DNA from: Flavobacterium sp.
GTDB lineage: Bacteria; Bacteroidota; Bacteroidia; Flavobacteriales; Flavobacteriaceae
Assembly: GCA_030591585.1 (NCBI GenBank)
Contig: JAUVAS010000007.1
Coordinates: forward strand, 1-50,940
Length of the DNA: 50,940 nucleotides
Direction: 5' to 3'
Positions within the stretch are counted from its first letter, which is position 1. Each line of letters opens with the position of its first letter. Below, piece by piece: positions 32,801 through 39,197 of the stretch. The notes beneath the pieces were generated by a model. It saw only the letters and a program-made list of their open reading frames with translations. It had not been told where the DNA came from and made no database searches. A program made the position numbers and the translations under genes.

Positions 32801-34654
32801 ATTTTCGATTGCATCTGGTTGCTTATCATAGATTTCAGAAGATTTCTTTAGTTCTGAAAAATTTGTTAGAAAAACGGACTCTTTTAGTACATCCTTTAAT
32901 TCGTCATTTTCAATGATATGTTTAATGAAATCCGCATTGTTTTTAGGTGTTTTAAGCCATTTTTGGAATTCTACTAGGGATATTGATTTTTTCAAATCAT
33001 TCACCGTAAAACAACTACCTTGTTCTGTTTTTTCTATCAGATATTCAATTTCGGTTGTAGTTCCAAAATTTGTGGCAAGAGGTTTTTTTTGCGTATTGAA
33101 AACTCTCGAATAATCAGTTTCAGAAAGTACGTTTTGTAATCCTGTTTGGTCAACTATTAGATTATTCAACTTAACTAGATTGTCACTATAAGGTGAAGGA
33201 AATATTGGATGTTTCGATACTTGTTTTAAAAAATGTTCTTTTACTGTATTTGCATATCTGTTATTCTCCAATTCATACATTGGAATAAGCTTTTTCAAGT
33301 ATTCGAATTGAGAGGTTTTACTAAGTTTTTCACAAGAGTTAAGCAGTTCTTCGGCTACAAATTCTGCAATTCTAAAGTTATATTCAAGCGTAGGGATTAA
33401 GTTGGTTCGGTCTAAATTTGGAATAAAATCACCGTTTACAATGTAAGGAAGTTGATACTGTGTATCTGACATTGGCAGATAAGTAAACAAATTTACCAAA
33501 TTGTCATTATGTTCCTTTGGGATTACAATGTCTATTTTTGGAGTTCGGAAGTTTCTGAAATTACTTGGAACAGATGTGTTGTTCTCGTCAGTTAATTCCT
33601 TTATTATCTCTTCTGCTTTAATTTGATATTCTCCTGAAAACCTTAGCCAATCATTAGTCGTTCCGTCAGATTGCTTGAGTTTTATAATTTCTATTCCGTT
33701 CTCTTCAACAATTTCCTTTTCATAGACCTTCTCCTCATTGGGCATGGTTATTTTGAGCTTTATTAGTTTTTTTAGAAAAATTAATAAATAAGGATTTGCT
33801 GATAGTTCTCTTAGGTACTTTATAACTTTTTCTTTGCTTTCCTTGTTAGGGAACTCAAGTGCAAATGCTACTGGGGAATTAAAAAAATCGAACTGATTAA
33901 TTTCTTCAATTTTGTCAATTTCATTCTGAAAGATTGGCATTACCTCCCACGGTTTATCATCTCCTGTCTCTTTAGTAAACGCAAAACTAAAATTACCTGA
34001 CCTAACATATACGTTGGTACTGTGTCTAAAAACAGATTTAAATCCAATTCCTTTATAACCTATTCTACGCACATTACTTTCATCCTCTTGTTCACCAAAT
34101 AGTATTCCTGTTATTGATCTAAAATTATCTTCGGTAAATAAAGCTCCATTATGTTTTAACAATAAATAGTTGTCAAATATTTCAAAATGAACAGAAACCT
34201 CATTGTTGAAGTTTGAATTCGGATGGTCAACAGCATTTTGTAATAATTCGTAAAGAAAAGTTAGCCCTGTCGAAGACAAATCTCCTCTTAGCCTATTGAG
34301 AATTGCCCTATATTGCTGAATGTGCCTTGGGCTTAAATCGGCATATTCTTGAAGTTCTCGACTTATAATTTTTTTACATTTTGTAAATGAAAGAGTATCA
34401 TCTAAGGAGTTCCTAAATGCCTTTGTACTTAATTCGAAATATTTTTTTTCTTTGTTAAACCCTAATATTATAATACAAACCTCTTGTCCTATTTCAAACA
34501 ACTCAAACATTCGCTGGTTAAGAGTTGGGTTATTTGATAATTGAGAAATATGAAGTCTTGCAGATTGTCCGCCAATGTCAAAAATTAGTAATTTATGTTC
34601 TGTGATTTTCTTCACAAGTGGCAGAATGTATATATTTCCCTTTTCTATTGTCAT
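29876..34654 (-). CDS. Giant sacsin-like GHKL/HSP90-type ATPase with S1-like N-terminus
   Basis: The protein has 1592 residues. Residues 1-80 resemble an S1/OB-fold RNA-binding module (DIGGQSARLHISQL...GQEVCIIILGF). An HSP90-like (GHKL, sacsin N-terminal) ATPase follows: N-box FLYELLQNAVDHP (Asn139), a G1-like LLLKHNG, and RRIGYKGIGFKSVFRHS as the flexible lid. The middle 1100 residues are helical and unrecognised. The C-terminal 130 residues are an alpha/beta domain (HSARGAFAYIHPSEILKM...) of the kind appended to such ATPases (DUF3883-like; my guess). Related sacsin-type ATPases occur in bacterial defence islands, some beside helicases. It overlaps the helicase-PIN gene by 14 nt and follows the HNH gene by 48 nt. 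Confidence 0.8.
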   Translation of the reverse strand: MTIEKGNIYILPLVKKITEHKLLIFDIGGQSARLHISQLSNNPTLNQRMFELFEIGQEVCIIILGFNKEKKYFELSTKAFRNSLDDTLSFTKCKKIISRELQEYADLSPRHIQQYRAILNRLRGDLSSTGLTFLYELLQNAVDHPNSNFNNEVSVHFEIFDNYLLLKHNGALFTEDNFRSITGILFGEQEDESNVRRIGYKGIGFKSVFRHSTNVYVRSGNFSFAFTKETGDDKPWEVMPIFQNEIDKIEEINQFDFFNSPVAFALEFPNKESKEKVIKYLRELSANPYLLIFLKKLIKLKITMPNEEKVYEKEIVEENGIEIIKLKQSDGTTNDWLRFSGEYQIKAEEIIKELTDENNTSVPSNFRNFRTPKIDIVIPKEHNDNLVNLFTYLPMSDTQYQLPYIVNGDFIPNLDRTNLIPTLEYNFRIAEFVAEELLNSCEKLSKTSQFEYLKKLIPMYELENNRYANTVKEHFLKQVSKHPIFPSPYSDNLVKLNNLIVDQTGLQNVLSETDYSRVFNTQKKPLATNFGTTTEIEYLIEKTEQGSCFTVNDLKKSISLVEFQKWLKTPKNNADFIKHIIENDELKDVLKESVFLTNFSELKKSSEIYDKQPDAIENFDIEILHNMTLLVINDENVKFKKYETLDFLDEVILTTEKEEVNKESLIQDWEWIFDNWSEIKGDNQMKIALRDKLIQCKKGQYIKIQNTYVSDEFQIDDANKIETIISSLQLEKSFIYANLVCLQRPNVEWLKIFKELKAKTNLQDVITDLIESLDTIKDEQKHFKIGKEIFKHWNKKYDTENNLINHLTSLRSSLKIKTQSQNYFIPSETTISDHYQTGTPLNDVLPTIVLQDGVSDDYDKKGSNNNWFNFFKEILDCRYISKIQEVFDTKIEYYLQNQTGDKLRENHYTFLQDLDKIQNNNNSIILSKSAFKRMQLKDSDSVWRNPYDLYLPSSYQPKLDLQSDNAAEGISFLNDCYNEKKISKIFLLKIGVLQDFNLTSDEVRRAYLSDDYRLFWSEKYNYIKNNAEAYGKQHRVENHISLLLDIKLLEIYKYAKYFWESIFKTPYKAKSLNSQSTYRTAYNSYSDINFFIFSIQNMRCFPNRSKELCIPSELYSNKLKDYISNQEVLPLIDLSEIVNDNGQSVESAIGIQQSISQEIALALISNSKLDLTKEDIEILNLIEILENAELENGITYYLPNTNYKWKPTTELFKVDEEFASEIKDSKKLHQSFEKLTDTFSINNLSESNLARETEEENDVSKSIKDFFIERAKYIAFKTNNENWSEIEENIKSNFEDLTFLECSKIKYVFPSEIPIEINECNFVLENKSVYFKGFWKNNNELITYLHDSIKSEALPKVWFENLIVRWEENEIIDKLKDDFGKVPESWDLFENKNTYNEETNEPEDNNGNTSFGDDVNEFIKELEDDDEWKNYVPELKNLLMLSTEHPKEKQKLFNLIAKVKLAKALKIHFDSANNDYNNLDFNEEKYIVHSARGAFAYIHPSEILKMENEGYKMALDFSTKSPIKIYETAEELLMLNNTHILAYRGDNEFDDLISFCEANRQKNKHLLIIDKANAGEKSKALHKLLNMEDDYR

Positions 34655-34702
34655 TTAGTTTTTTTTCGTTATATATTTTTTCGCTTGATTTTTAAAAATC
34701 AA

Positions 34703-35143
34703 CTATCTAGATAATATTTCCTTAACTTTATCGCGAATGTTCTTATCTGCATTTAACAAAGCTTTTTTTGTCAATGCTTTGTCAATATTATGTTTGCTAA
34801 TATTACTGTTGTTAGCCATCCAATCTTCCATTTTTATTTTACCCTTTGATTGATTTATTGTCCGCAATGTAACCCCTACATTACCTTGACAATTTACAAC
34901 CTCTGCAATTTCAAGATTTGTCAATTTATAACGATACATCATAAATATTGCTTCCGAAGAACGAATATGTTCATAATCGTATCTATCTCCACCACGCAGA
35001 ATTTCTCCCGTATAACAATCCTTAAATTGGGCTTTACCATTATTACCTCTAATCAAAGCTTCTTGATGAAATTGTGATTTTATTTTAGTGAATAACAAAT
35101 CTATTTCAACTCTATAATATGGGCGTGTTGGGTCGTGCATCAA
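34703..35143 (-). CDS. HNH-type endonuclease
   Basis: This is a 146-residue protein. The motif CYTGEILRGGDRYDYEHIRS contains a D-Y-E-H-I core (Asp56 to Ile60), and further on NCQGNVGVTLRTINQSKGKI supplies the N of the HNH/beta-beta-alpha-metal fold, with a helix and terminal Asn-x-x-Lys. A conserved Cys43 in CYTGE replaces the more usual CxxC. It is a probable DNA nuclease effector. It starts 6 nt after the preceding gene and 48 nt before the sacsin-like gene, within the same minus-strand run. Confidence 0.75.
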   Translation of the reverse strand: MMHDPTRPYYRVEIDLLFTKIKSQFHQEALIRGNNGKAQFKDCYTGEILRGGDRYDYEHIRSSEAIFMMYRYKLTNLEIAEVVNCQGNVGVTLRTINQSKGKIKMEDWMANNSNISKHNIDKALTKKALLNADKNIRDKVKEILSR

Positions 35144-35149
35144 TTATAT

Positions 35150-35896
35150 TTAAAAAATGAAATCAATTTCTACTATTAAAGAATTTACTTCTTCAAGTTT
35201 TCTTTTATATCCACCGCTAATATTAAATACTGGTGAATTTAGTTTTGCAGAAACTTCCAAAAGGTTGTTATATTCAGAGGTTATTTCAGATTTAACCGAA
35301 CGCTTTGTTAATAATGTACCCGTTTTGCTAGAATCTCTCGCTTCAATTAGGGAAATTAGCCCTATTTCGTGATTTAAATTATGATGCTGTATAAAATCAT
35401 TTAATTCTTTGATGTTTTTTTCTTTATCGAAATTATCTTGTAGTTCAAACTCCTCAGAAATTTCCAAAGCATTTTTATAGCTATTTTCTATTTTTCTTTT
35501 AGTGCCACCTTCTATACTTATTACTTTGTACTTTACTTCTCCATTAACATCGGTATTTATAGTACGGCTTTCTTTAAATGTAACTTTTGTTGATATACTT
35601 TTAGCACCTAATAGCTGTGCTGCTCTTTTATATAATTGCAATTTTTCTTCAAGAAAATAATCCTCGCCCAAGCTTTCATTTAGGTAAACATTATTTTTAT
35701 AAGGATGAAGGAAGTATAAAGTGTTATTATCGACTCTATTACCTATTAGTTTATTGTTTTTCGCAAAATCTGTATAATCATACTCTAACGATTTGACTTG
35801 AATATTTGTTCCTATATTGTAATTTTGTTTATAGCGATAATTAAGAGCCTTTTCATCTTCTTGAAAAAGTACGATTTGTGGTAAATTATTACTCAT
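35150..35896 (-). CDS. Unrecognised 248-residue protein in the GTPase operon, internal repeat
   Basis: I do not recognise this protein. It has no signal peptide or membrane helix. Beta-strand-like stretches alternate with helices. Two segments resemble each other: about residues 125-137 (SIEGGTKRKIENS) and about 226-240 (NISGGYKRKLEEVNS), each placed between strand-like runs, suggesting a duplicated unit. It starts 2 nt after the tail-anchored protein gene and ends 6 nt before the HNH gene, so it is a fixed member of the operon. Possible roles are sensor or membrane-acting effector; the sequence does not decide. Confidence 0.65.
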   Translation of the reverse strand: MSNNLPQIVLFQEDEKALNYRYKQNYNIGTNIQVKSLEYDYTDFAKNNKLIGNRVDNNTLYFLHPYKNNVYLNESLGEDYFLEEKLQLYKRAAQLLGAKSISTKVTFKESRTINTDVNGEVKYKVISIEGGTKRKIENSYKNALEISEEFELQDNFDKEKNIKELNDFIQHHNLNHEIGLISLIEARDSSKTGTLLTKRSVKSEITSEYNNLLEVSAKLNSPVFNISGGYKRKLEEVNSLIVEIDFIF

Positions 35897-35898
35897 TG

Positions 35899-36357
35899 TT
35901 ATTGTTTTATAGATTTAAATAGGCTGTATGCTAGACTTGCAGCAGCCAGAATTAGGATTAGCTTATAAAAGATAGATTTAATTTTGTTATTGCCTTTGAT
36001 TTTATTGATGATTACTAATGTTTTTTCTTTGTCTACATTTCTATCAATTTTTTGAGAATCTATTTCTAAATAGTTCAATATTTCATTTAAATCATCATTC
36101 TTTTCGACATAATACATATAGTAAATGTTCCTATTTAAATTGTCCTTATCTAAATAGTGCGATTTAATTAAAACATCTTTATCGTTACTTTTTAATTCTA
36201 AAAAATCATCTTGGAAATCTTGTTTCCAATTATCTGTCTCTTTTAATTTTCTATAATATTGTAAGGCTAAATCTTTATCCCTAATAATTTCCCCATCTAC
36301 AACAACATAGTCCTCACTATTATTTGTTTCATTCTGCGAAATTAAAATTCTCTTCAT
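35899..36357 (-). CDS. Small C-terminally membrane-anchored protein next to the GTPase
   Basis: This 152-residue, charged protein has one hydrophobic C-terminal helix (about 129-147, IFYKLILILAAASLAYSLF) followed by a short basic end, i.e. a tail anchor. The N-terminal soluble part is unrecognised. It lies 5 nt after the GTPase gene and 2 nt before the next. Together with the GTPase's own N-terminal membrane helix, this points to a membrane-bound complex; it could be a GTPase regulator. Confidence 0.7.
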   Translation of the reverse strand: MKRILISQNETNNSEDYVVVDGEIIRDKDLALQYYRKLKETDNWKQDFQDDFLELKSNDKDVLIKSHYLDKDNLNRNIYYMYYVEKNDDLNEILNYLEIDSQKIDRNVDKEKTLVIINKIKGNNKIKSIFYKLILILAAASLAYSLFKSIKQ

Positions 36358-36362
36358 AACTT

Positions 36363-37019
36363 TTATTTGGTAAAAATTTTATCAATAAAATTCGTTATTT
36401 CTTTATTGTTCGTTAAGTTAATAGTTACAAGGTCTTTTAAGGAAGAGTAATAACTTTTATCTTTTATTAAATTTAAAAAATCTTTTCTTGTAGTATTAAT
36501 GTCTTTTGGACACAAATCAGTATGAGTACCTATAAATATTACTGGAGTTTTAATTTTGGTAGTTTCAGAATAAATTAGTTCAAATCTACTATTACATTCC
36601 CTACTATAATTAATATTCTCAACAACTACTTTATTATTTAGGTATTTAGAAATATCGAAGAAATAAAAAATAATATCTGATTTTTTTATTATCGAAATAT
36701 ATTCATCTTTAAATATATTTCCACCACCAATATCAACTCCAGTATCTATATGAATTATCTTTTTTTCATATTTGTAAGTAAAAGGCTTGTATTCTTCCTT
36801 GCTAGTTGCTTTTTCAACAAAAGGTATATTTCTCAAATAACTTAAAAATCTAGTTTTACCAGCAGCTTGCATTCCCAATATGCCGAGTTTAGTTCTTGCC
36901 TTTTTCTTAAATAAAGCACGACCTCCAAAATATGTAACGGTTGCAGTTACTACTGCGCCTAAACCCCAAAGTACAATTGGAATAAATAACGGTAAGTTTA
37001 TAAAATTTAAATTCATCAA
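36363..37019 (-). CDS. Membrane-anchored small GTPase-like protein
   Basis: The 218-residue protein begins with a hydrophobic segment (about residues 9-32, LPLFIPIVLWGLGAVVTATV), then a small G domain. Its motifs are P-loop GMQAAGKT (49-56), a G3-like region DTGVDIGGG in place of DxxG, and GTHTDLC as a degenerate G4 (THTD instead of NKxD). The layout resembles Arf/SR-beta-like TRAFAC GTPases attached to membranes. The unusual G4 leaves nucleotide preference open. First gene of the tight run GTPase/tail-anchor/248aa/HNH/sacsin/helicase; 224 nt separate it from the TIR gene upstream. Confidence 0.78.
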   Translation of the reverse strand: MMNLNFINLPLFIPIVLWGLGAVVTATVTYFGGRALFKKKARTKLGILGMQAAGKTRFLSYLRNIPFVEKATSKEEYKPFTYKYEKKIIHIDTGVDIGGGNIFKDEYISIIKKSDIIFYFFDISKYLNNKVVVENINYSRECNSRFELIYSETTKIKTPVIFIGTHTDLCPKDINTTRKDFLNLIKDKSYYSSLKDLVTINLTNNKEITNFIDKIFTK

Positions 37020-37229
37020 ATAATATTTTTTTGGATTGGTTATGATGCGTATGATGTGAGTTTAATCTTTTGATTTCCCTAGTAATTTATCAATTTAAGG
37101 ATGTTTTTTCTAATATATTTACGGTTTTCTTTATTCGTGCTGTTTTTTTCAAAATTATCATTATGAGATAATTAAAAAATAAATATTAACTTTGAAGAAC
37201 TGGATTGGGGCTTTTCATAGGAGTTCTTT

Positions 37230-38031
37230 GTTAGCGGTAGTTTCTATTTATATACAGTGATTAATTCAGCTAATTTCTTCGCAATATTTCCCATTGTATC
37301 TTCTTGCGTATCTAAGCCATTTCTTGAACCTAGCAATGGACTTACATCTCTCAATTCATCATAAGTCGTATTATGCACAATTGGTACAAGTTGGTCTGTA
37401 GCAAGCAAAGCGGATAATTCTTTTTCGGCAACACCTTCATTTTGTACTCTTTTTAAAAAACTAGGTGTAACTAAAACAATTCCAATTTTAGATTTTGCTA
37501 AACCTTTATCAATCTCCCGCAGAAATGAAGTTCCTAATGGTATATCTTTTTCGCTGAACCATACAGTTATACTGTTAGATATTAGGAAGTCATATAGTTC
37601 TAACGCAGATTCTTTTCTGTCATCCCAAGCATGACAAAGAAAAACATCTCTTATATCAGGTTTCTCTGCTCTTTTTTCAACAACTTTTCTAACTGGAGTA
37701 AGAGTATTTATCTCTGCCGAAGTGTAATAAATTGATGAACCAGATTTTGACCATGAGGCTTTTTGAGTTCGCCCTTTTGAACTATTGTAATTTCCTGACG
37801 AAGTCGTTCTTTTACTTGAAGAATTGGAATCATTATATGATGGATATGAATAACTAGACCTATATCCACCATATCTATTTCTACACGCTGGACAATTCTC
37901 TGCAGCACTTGCTGTTCGGTGTCCGTTTACGGGAGCTGTACATCTTGCCATTAGGTTTTAATTTTATTGTTAATAATATTTTTGGTTGTTAATTTTGTCT
38001 AAGCTTTTGTTCTAAACGAATTACCGCTAAC
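37230..38031. repeat. 10-bp inverted repeat bracketing the TIR gene
   Basis: GTTAGCGGTA at 37230-37239 and its exact complement TACCGCTAAC at 38022-38031 lie on the two sides of the TIR gene. A related TTAGCGGA occurs at about 38823. These G/C-containing tracts stand out in AT-rich surroundings and could mark edges of exchangeable gene units. Ten bases are short, so chance is possible. Confidence 0.35.
37244..37951 (-). CDS. TIR-domain protein with N-terminal zinc-binding-like segment
   Basis: This 235-residue protein starts with a small Cys/His cluster (Cys4, His11, Cys20, Cys23 in CTAPVNGHR...CPACR), followed by a Ser/Tyr/Gly-rich disordered linker (about 27-75). A TIR domain follows (about 98-232: DVFLCHAWDDR, ITVWFSEKDIPLGTSF, IGIVLVTPSFL). 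A glutamate in AEKELSALL takes the usual place of the NADase catalytic Glu. TIR effectors in defence systems deplete NAD or make signal nucleotides. It is on the same strand as the GTPase operon but 224 nt ahead of it, so it may be the first gene or a separate unit. Confidence 0.85.
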   Translation of the reverse strand: MARCTAPVNGHRTASAAENCPACRNRYGGYRSSYSYPSYNDSNSSSKRTTSSGNYNSSKGRTQKASWSKSGSSIYYTSAEINTLTPVRKVVEKRAEKPDIRDVFLCHAWDDRKESALELYDFLISNSITVWFSEKDIPLGTSFLREIDKGLAKSKIGIVLVTPSFLKRVQNEGVAEKELSALLATDQLVPIVHNTTYDELRDVSPLLGSRNGLDTQEDTMGNIAKKLAELITVYK

Positions 38032-38336
38032 GTAGGGATAAACAGACCTTTTTTAGGTAGTATCTAAAGTAATATCAAAGAATTTAATCTAAAATGATAT
38101 TTATCACAACAGAAAATATTATTTCAATAAAAACCCCATCTAATAATAAAACTAGGGAGAGTGTGAATATATTACAATTTAAAATACTTATAGGTCTTTT
38201 TATAACTTACCTTCAATTGAAGTTTTCTTCTTGTTTGGTCAATTTGCATGTTCTAAGGCATTTTAATTCTTTTTCATTATTCTTTTGATTCTACTTTAAT
38301 AATGCTACCTCAAATACATTAGTTGGTTGTCTATGA

Positions 38337-38663
38337 TCAATTATAGTATTTAACTTCATAATTATTTATATACTCTTCAAACTGTTCAACATATTTCTCA
38401 CAATTTTCTCTCGCGTTTCCTGATAATGTTTCATCATCTCCAATTTCAAATTTATCAATAGCTTCATTAAGTTTATTTCTAAGAACTTTAGACAATTCCT
38501 TTATCTTAATAAGTTTAGTATCTACCGTATAAAGTTTAATTTTGTTAAAATCATCAATCATTCTATGATAATGTTTAATAATCTTTTCAGCTTCAGCTAA
38601 AAACGATTCTAAGCTATCTGTTTTGCTGATTTCAATTTCTCTTTGTTTAAAGTCTTTACTCAT
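38337..38663 (-). CDS. Small helical protein of unknown function
   Basis: This 108-residue protein is predicted helical and charged (for example EAEKIIKHYHRMIDDF, SKVLRNKLNEAIDKF), with one possible cysteine in NARENCEK. It has no signal or membrane helix. I do not recognise it. It stands alone between the TIR gene and a secreted peptide gene, on the minus strand; gaps of over 250 nt on both sides hold no further gene I can support. Confidence 0.6.
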   Translation of the reverse strand: MSKDFKQREIEISKTDSLESFLAEAEKIIKHYHRMIDDFNKIKLYTVDTKLIKIKELSKVLRNKLNEAIDKFEIGDDETLSGNARENCEKYVEQFEEYINNYEVKYYN

Positions 38664-38919
38664 AAAATATATTTGGTTTTTAATAGGTTCTGAATATGAT
38701 TTGGCTGTCTAAACGTTAAAAATAGTCAATTGATTTGTAAGTTCATTCCCTTCAATTTTATCAACAATAGCAGCTTCTATTGTCACCTTATAATGTGTAG
38801 TGATTTAATTAGTCTTGTTCCTTAGCGGAAGACATTGAATTTACGAACCTAAACGAGTTTATGGTTGATTTTTAAATTTAATTTAAAAAAAATATTCAAA
38901 TGCCACTGTTTCACTAAAG

Positions 38920-39132
38920 TTATAAAATCACAAAAAAACAAAATGGAATTATACCATCAAATGTATAAATTATATCACTCGTATTTGTGTAACGTCCTTT
39001 GTAAACATGCTTACCATCAAATATATACATTATATCACTACTATTAGTATAGCGTCCTTTATAAAGGTGCGATTGGGCAATAACAGATAATGTTGCCAGG
39101 AGCATAGTTACTAAAATTAATAATTTCTTCAT
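38920..39132 (-). CDS. Secreted 20-residue-repeat peptide
   Basis: A 70-residue reading frame. Residues 1-19 are a signal peptide (MKKLLILVTMLLATLSVIA), then two 20-residue repeats follow: LYKGRYTNSSDIMYIFDGKH and VYKGRYTNTSDIIYTFDG.., ending in a hydrophobic tail (PFCFFVIL). The DNA period is 60 nt. Such YKGRYT-SSDI-YTFDG repeats occur in short secreted proteins of flavobacteria; function unknown. Number of repeats is low, so this may be a shortened allele. Confidence 0.65.
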   Translation of the reverse strand: MKKLLILVTMLLATLSVIAQSHLYKGRYTNSSDIMYIFDGKHVYKGRYTNTSDIIYTFDGIIPFCFFVIL

Positions 39133-39197
39133 TTTTTTAATTTATTTAATTCGCGATTTAATTTTTAGACCATATTATTCGATCTAAAAATCATAAA

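Noticed and set aside
37230-38031. Integron attC sites around the TIR gene
   Set aside because: The 10-mers do not match the RYYYAAC/GTTRRRY core and no integron-type integrase is visible.
38094-38288. Plus-strand 64-residue open frame
   Set aside because: Low-complexity A/T-rich translation without neighbours on that strand or a promoter; likely random.
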